The translations under genes were made by a program, and so were the position numbers. The notes below the pieces were generated by a model. The model did not search any database. It was not told the DNA's origin and saw only the letters and a program-made list of their open reading frames with translations. Shown in pieces: positions 59,832 to 64,000 of a stretch of 64,000 nucleotides of DNA. The number at the start of each line of letters is the position of its first letter. Position 1 is the stretch's first letter. The DNA is from Litsea cubeba (Eukaryota > Streptophyta > Magnoliopsida > Laurales > Lauraceae): positions 70,259,992 to 70,323,991 of the forward strand of contig CM022951.1 of assembly GCA_012931725.1 (NCBI GenBank), written 5' to 3'.

Positions 59832-62800
59832 GACATATATATATTCCTATGTATCACTATTAAAAAAAAAAACTTTTTTGTATATACATGTGTACAAACC
59901 TGCCCGCATTATATTAACGAGTTAACAAATGAGGCTAGGATAAAACCCCATCCCTGTTACATTTTATGAATTATAAAGCAATTTGTGCAGTTACATTAAG
60001 GTAGTTCAGAATTTCTGATAGTACTATGGTTCAAGGCAAGGGTTTCAGTAGTTTACAGTTTATGAATAAAGTTCACTATCTTGTTACTCATAACTCACCA
60101 CAGCAACATAGCCAGCCAACTATGTGGCTTTTACACCACATGTAACGCATGTTGGTTCAAACTTCAACCTATGACTCCTTTGCAGAAAAAATTTGTCCCT
60201 TACCGGTATTATTTTGTTCAACTTCACCACCCAGTTTTTCTCTATCGCTAGTTTGTGTTGGCTGAAGCAGTGAAGATCCAGGCATCAACAGAACTTTATC
60301 ATTCTTATTATCTTGCAAATCTTTTCTCACAGCATCTTGTACATGTTCCCCGACAAAAGAAGTTTTATCGGGCAGGTGAACTCTGATTGAAGTAGTAGTA
60401 CTAGTTGACTTATGAAGTAAATCTTCACTTTCATCCAAATCTTGTGATGCGACCATTGGTTGAACAGTTTCTTCTACATCATTCAATGCAACAAGACATG
60501 ACAAATGTTGAATAATTTAGTTTAATTCCAGAAGTTCCAAATGCACACCAAACAAGATCTGCTGCAGCAATTTGTGAAAATGTTAAGTTGTAACAGAGGA
60601 ATAAACAGAGTAGGTAAATTTTGTTGTGTGGTAAAACACGAAGGCCAATGCTGCTGATTTTGTACATTCATTAGCAAAATAATGTTTATCATACTTCATG
60701 CCTATCTGTCCAAATAAGGATAATAAATATAAGATGGGGAGAAAATAACATGCCTGGCTCATTTCCTGTCAGTTTTCCCGTTAATATTTCAAAGATAGAT
60801 GAGATGCAATTCAAGTTCTTCGTAGGTGTTTGCTGTGGACTTTGCGAGCTTTGACTCTCATTATTTCTCCAAAAAATGGAGCCGGCGGCTGTGTAGTTCA
60901 ACAGAAAAACCAAACTCAATACCAAGTCACCTCCAAAATCAGAATATTTAACCAACTACAGAAATTAGTGGATAGTGGATGAATGTTTAATCAAATTAAA
61001 GAATTCAGTGGATAATGAATGACTATGCTACATGCCCAAGTTACATCTGAGTTTTGCACATTGCTCTGGAACTTGGCAAAAAAATATGCAACATATGAGT
61101 AAGAAGATGGATGAAAAGAATTAGTTGAACTCGATGGACAGAGTATGAAGCATTCTTCGGGTTCCAATCATATATTCCTCCGCGAGCAGAGTAAAATTAA
61201 TCAGACTGCAAGGTCTTCACTTCAGCATATAATCTTTGAGCGTTTGACATTGATCCGCATTTTTTTCTTGTACATGTAAAAATAGCCATTGTAAATAAAT
61301 GGCATCATCATCAAAGCCTTGTTCCAACTATGATGGGGTTGGCTACATGAATAAATAGCATAGAGACAAAATAAATTTTGGAAAAATACAGGTATTGGGT
61401 CATCTAAAACCTAGTTTCGAGAATTCAAGCACAATGGGGTTGCAAACTTGCAATACAAACTCCTCACATTTGTTTGTGTTGGCACTTGCCGGTAACTTGT
61501 AATTAGTTGCTTTATTTCCTCTGCAAAAAGCATTATTTTACAGCAATCGATCGAAGGCCCAATTATAGAAACTGGAGTTTGTTCATTCAAATTTGTGATA
61601 GATATTGTAGAAGAAGTTGACAAAAAAGAACAAATAAAATAGTTAGGAAAAATGGCAGCCAAAACATGCACATTTCATCGTGAAGTATAGTCAAAACAGC
61701 CCAAGATATGACGAACCAGTTGATTGAATGTTCATGATCCGTCTGTAATATCTGCACTTCTACATCAATTTAAACAATGAACATGTACTGAAATATTAGT
61801 CACGTATAAACTTAATAGCATCTTCAAAACTTTTCTGCTCTCGCTTTCATTTTAAAATTTTATTGCAGTGTAGATATTAGGATGACTATAAGTCTATAAC
61901 CATATTATTATGAATGGTGATCATGGCCAATAAGTGAAGTACTCATAATGCAGGTAGAGCAATAGAAAGCAATCACATAATCATGTCCTTGTTATCAAAA
62001 TGATATCTAATAAGGCATGAAATGATGAAGACATCTTCTATATACTGCTACCGTTCTATCTTACTAAACTCGAAGCCATGGAAAATGCATATTAACTTCC
62101 AAACCTGATTATTCTAGACAACCAATAATAAAGAACATAAAACACCACAAACAGATATACCATCTCCAACAAAAGTTTATGAGAAATTTGACTTCTTAGA
62201 ATAACAAGCTTCTAAATAGGTATTACAGACCATATTATTCAATATAAACTGTATTAAGGATTTGAGATAAAGTTTTACCTGTTGGAATGAAAAAACTGAA
62301 GCATGATAAACATCTGAAAACATCAGACCCAGTTTCATGTCTCAGATCATTGGCTACAGCTGCATCAGGGCTAGTTCGACATCAGATTGAAGTAATAATG
62401 GTTGAATTTTTTCACGCTTTGCATCTAATTTGAGATCTCGAACAACTCGCTTTCTTTTACGTAAAATAACCCTCTTGGTAATACAAGAGTTACAGTTAGG
62501 ACAGTATAAATCATGTGTTTCCTGCTCCTCTAAAACCCTTTCAACATCCATTTCCACTACTATTTTTCCCCATCCACAAGGCTACCATTTGCATTTGTGC
62601 TACTCCTGTCCATAATAGGCTCAAACTTTGCAGTCTCATCTTCATGTTGCCCTTCAGAGAATACCATAGGCAAAGTTGATTGGTTTTCAGTCTTCATGTG
62701 CTCGGGACATTCCATAGTCACCAACAAAGGGAATACCAGTTTGAATTTCAATATTCTTTGTATCAAAATCTGCTTCATCATTTGCTGGTTTTTTCTCATC

Positions 62801-63684
62801 AGTGAACAATGTGACGCTGATGAATTTTGTCCCCGTGATTTCATCAGCAGATTCAATACCTGAAACAATGCATCATCTTACAAAATTTCATTTACTTGCA
62901 TCTGTTACATACACTAAAAGAACGAACATGGGCTCAAACCACTTGAATGCATGAGTCAAACATGTCAGAGTAGATTTATAACAAAAATTCCTAGCAGAAC
63001 AACCAGTCTTTTAACACACATTCTCCCTAGCTCAATTTGAAACATTGGCATCAGAACAACTAGGAATACAAGAATCAACAATAGAATGTCTTATCCGGCC
63101 AATAAGAGAGTGCAAGTCATGTGTGGTAGCTTTTACTTTTTAAGAATGCCATTTAACAAAAGCCCCTGGCACTCACTGTGGAAACCTTTTATTAATAGTA
63201 TGACTAAAAGACCTTCGAATTGTTTTTCACTGCAATCATTGAAAAATTCGATAACTACTGACCTTCACTTTGTAAACCAAAACATGATCCCTGCTGAGAT
63301 GATGTTTTGGCATTCATCACCCCATTGGAACAGTCTTCATGATTTTGAAAATAGTCAATGCCAGGACTTTCCATTCGGTAGGTCCAAACGCAGTGGCGAC
63401 ACTTCCATAGTCCTTCAGTCAAAGAAAAACGTAATTGTATGTTCACCAAACACCAAAATTGCCATAATCAAACTCTATTTATCAAAATATCTGAAATGTT
63501 TGGCTTCATCTTGCACTTTGAAAACAAGCCCCATGAATACATAAAAGAGGATGATTTAATGCATTAAAGACTAGATCAAATGACTGATCAACATCAGGCA
63601 ATTTGACCTTACTGTTGGATTGCTGACACATTGAAAATGATTTACCGGGGTCTACTTGCGCGTAAAATGATTTAGTGGAGGTAC
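51990..63684 (-). CDS. Membrane protein of ER body-like (MEB/VIT-related), 5' partial
   Basis: In Arabidopsis MEB1 and MEB2 are ER-body membrane proteins related to vacuolar iron transporters. Minus-strand exons: 63684-63646, 63412-63263, 62859-62279, 60888-60754, 60473-60204, 59271-58849, 58253-58044, 56498-56268, 55853-55792, 52466-51990. Nearly all introns are phase 1. The VIT-like domain spans the last three exons (IVYGGLAESITSLGVVSSAA, IVALGVANLISGLIV, GRKENFWLHATVSVLSYIMF) with several membrane helices. The N-terminal part holds CxxC motifs: WKCRHC, THDLYCPNCNSCITKRVIL and FRCLSCFSFFIPTG, family hallmarks. The middle is a charged, variable linker with an internal duplication. The exon at 62859-62279 shows three apparent frame changes, so the gene is either a recent pseudogene or affected by assembly errors. 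One intron uses a GC donor. No start codon is visible; 5' exons lie beyond or were lost. Family call is firm, function inferred. Confidence 0.82.
52653..53192 (+). mobile_element. Retroposon with poly(A) and 13-bp target duplication
   Basis: ATATCTCCAAACT occurs at 52653-52665 and 53180-53192. Between them is about 514 bp ending in AATAAACACCCCTCTTTTAGC and a run of As, the signature of target-primed reverse transcription. The plus strand is mostly open over the first 430 bases, but I do not recognise the protein. It may be a 5'-truncated LINE or a processed pseudogene. It sits in the last intron of the MEB-like gene, in antisense orientation. Confidence 0.7.
53819..54954 (+). mobile_element. 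Solo LTR (1136 bp) with internal minisatellite
   Basis: The sequence starts TGTTAGATTTTGAGGG and ends AAAACCTTCA, flanked by the 5-bp duplication ATCAG (53814-53818 and 54955-54959). The right third resembles plant Copia LTR ends (CCAGGACCCGTGG, GGGTTTTTCCACGTA). There is no interior or partner LTR nearby. It lies in the last intron of the MEB-like gene. Confidence 0.78.
53932..54415. repeat. TTCGAACG minisatellite inside solo LTR
   Basis: About six diverged units of roughly 75-90 bp, each containing one or two CGTTCGAACG palindromes plus a CCAATTTCCCGAGAGCCCC-like segment. Around a dozen palindrome copies are present. Confidence 0.85.
57148..57178. repeat. Poly(C) tract of 31 bases
   Basis: An uninterrupted run of 31 C in an intron of the MEB-like gene. 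The minus strand (transcript sense) is poly(G), able to form G-quadruplexes in principle. Confidence 0.95.
58313..58461 (-). mobile_element. tRNA-derived SINE (about 149 bp)
   Basis: On the minus strand the body begins GGGTGATGGTTCACTGG, a box-A-like sequence, followed by TGTTCGATTCC, a box-B match with one mismatch. It ends CATCATCA. The 11-bp direct repeat AGGTATCTTTT flanks it at 58302-58312 and 58462-58472. Together these support a polymerase III SINE. It lies in an intron of the MEB-like gene, in the same orientation as the gene. Confidence 0.8.
58872..59135 (-). repeat. 132-bp in-frame tandem duplication in MEB-like exon
   Basis: Two 132-bp copies encode 44 residues each, including NDGARVKDLEKKPLEDDKN and EALVHGEALLY. 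A diverged third version (PEALVIGKG) is encoded in the next exon at 58253-58044, hinting at older repeat growth. Confidence 0.88.
59767..59827. repeat. (CT)30 microsatellite
   Basis: About thirty uninterrupted CT units in an intron of the MEB-like gene; not adjacent to a splice site. Confidence 0.95.
61295..61352 (-). mobile_element. 3' tail of RTE-type LINE
   Basis: The minus strand reads TTCATGTAGCCAACCCCAT, then GTTGGAACAAGGCTTTGATG and ATGATG repeats. This is close to the common plant RTE LINE 3' end that terminates in a trinucleotide repeat. Only the tail is present. Confidence 0.55.
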
Positions 63685-63689
63685 CTGTT

Positions 63690-63895
63690 AAAAGGTGTGA
63701 AAGCATGCATGGAGATTGCTAGGAGTAGGAGAGGGAGACCAAGAGAAGTTGGAAAGAAACTATTAAACATTACCTTGTTTACATGGATCTAACGGAGGAC
63801 GTAGTCCTAAACAGATTTAATTGGCGTCGTCAAATCTATATAGCCGAACCCTACTAGTGGGAAAAGACTTGACTTGGTTTGATTTGGTTTGCGTG
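63690..63895 (+). mobile_element. 3' remnant of LINE (RTE-like)
   Basis: Plus-strand fragments resemble the C-terminal end of plant LINE proteins: an arginine-rich SRRGRPRE stretch followed by DLTEDVVLNRFNWRRQIYIA with a frame break between. The DNA then reads GCCGAACCCTACTAGTGGGA and TTGGTTTGATTTGGTTTG, like RTE 3' ends. It lies just upstream of the first recognisable MEB-like exon. Confidence 0.55.
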
Positions 63896-64000
63896 CGGGT
63901 AAAATAATTGGTGTTTACGTACATGCATCCACTTGATTAGGGGATGTGGGGTCAGGGGGTGGTTGGGTTGAGTTGAAAATCTATTTTAAATAAGATGTAT

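Overview
The window is nuclear DNA from a flowering plant. It has spliced, plant-type genes (a tandem-trihelix GT factor, a receptor-like kinase, a membrane-protein-of-ER-body-like gene), AT-rich non-coding DNA, and plant-type LTR retrotransposons, SINE, LINE and hAT/Tourist-like elements. Species cannot be fixed from the sequence; the style suggests a woody angiosperm, which is an impression only. I see no bacterial, organellar, CRISPR or rRNA content.

Layout. 1-4088: intergenic DNA with a possible SINE relic. 4089-7073 (minus): three-exon GTL1/DF1-type trihelix transcription factor with one apparent single-base frameshift in exon 1. 7074-17570: mostly intergenic, with a Tourist-like MITE that carries a small insertion containing a retroelement primer-binding site. 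17571-24151 (minus): five-exon gene whose core matches the BORC subunit 8 (MEF2BNB) family; its large intron holds a hAT MITE with an 8-bp target duplication and a second TIR element. 26586-31771: very young Ty3-type non-autonomous element (GAG only, minus orientation) with near-identical 503-bp LTRs. 34628-35359: a second hAT-like element. 36050-37986 (plus): two-exon non-RD receptor-like kinase whose 3' splice site is built from a (TC)40 microsatellite. 40888-41975: solo LTR. 46021-51458 (plus): complete but mutated Ty1/Copia (Tnt1/Tork-like) element. 51990-63684 (minus): ten recognisable exons of a MEB/VIT-like membrane protein gene; the 5' end is missing or beyond the window, one exon carries frameshifts, and the introns hold a SINE, a retroposon, a solo LTR with a TTCGAA minisatellite, a LINE tail and a 31-base poly(C) tract.

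The host genes do not form a pathway together; they are ordinary, independently transcribed genes separated by transposon-rich DNA. I found no convincing undescribed multigene system. The most notable items are the plant BORCS8-like gene, the GAG-only retroelement with its repeat-built interior, the MEB-like gene with CxxC motifs, and the microsatellite splice site. Recurrent one-base breaks in otherwise well-conserved exons may be assembly indel errors rather than real mutations. Exon boundaries were placed by eye from splice consensus and reading phase; no alignment was run.
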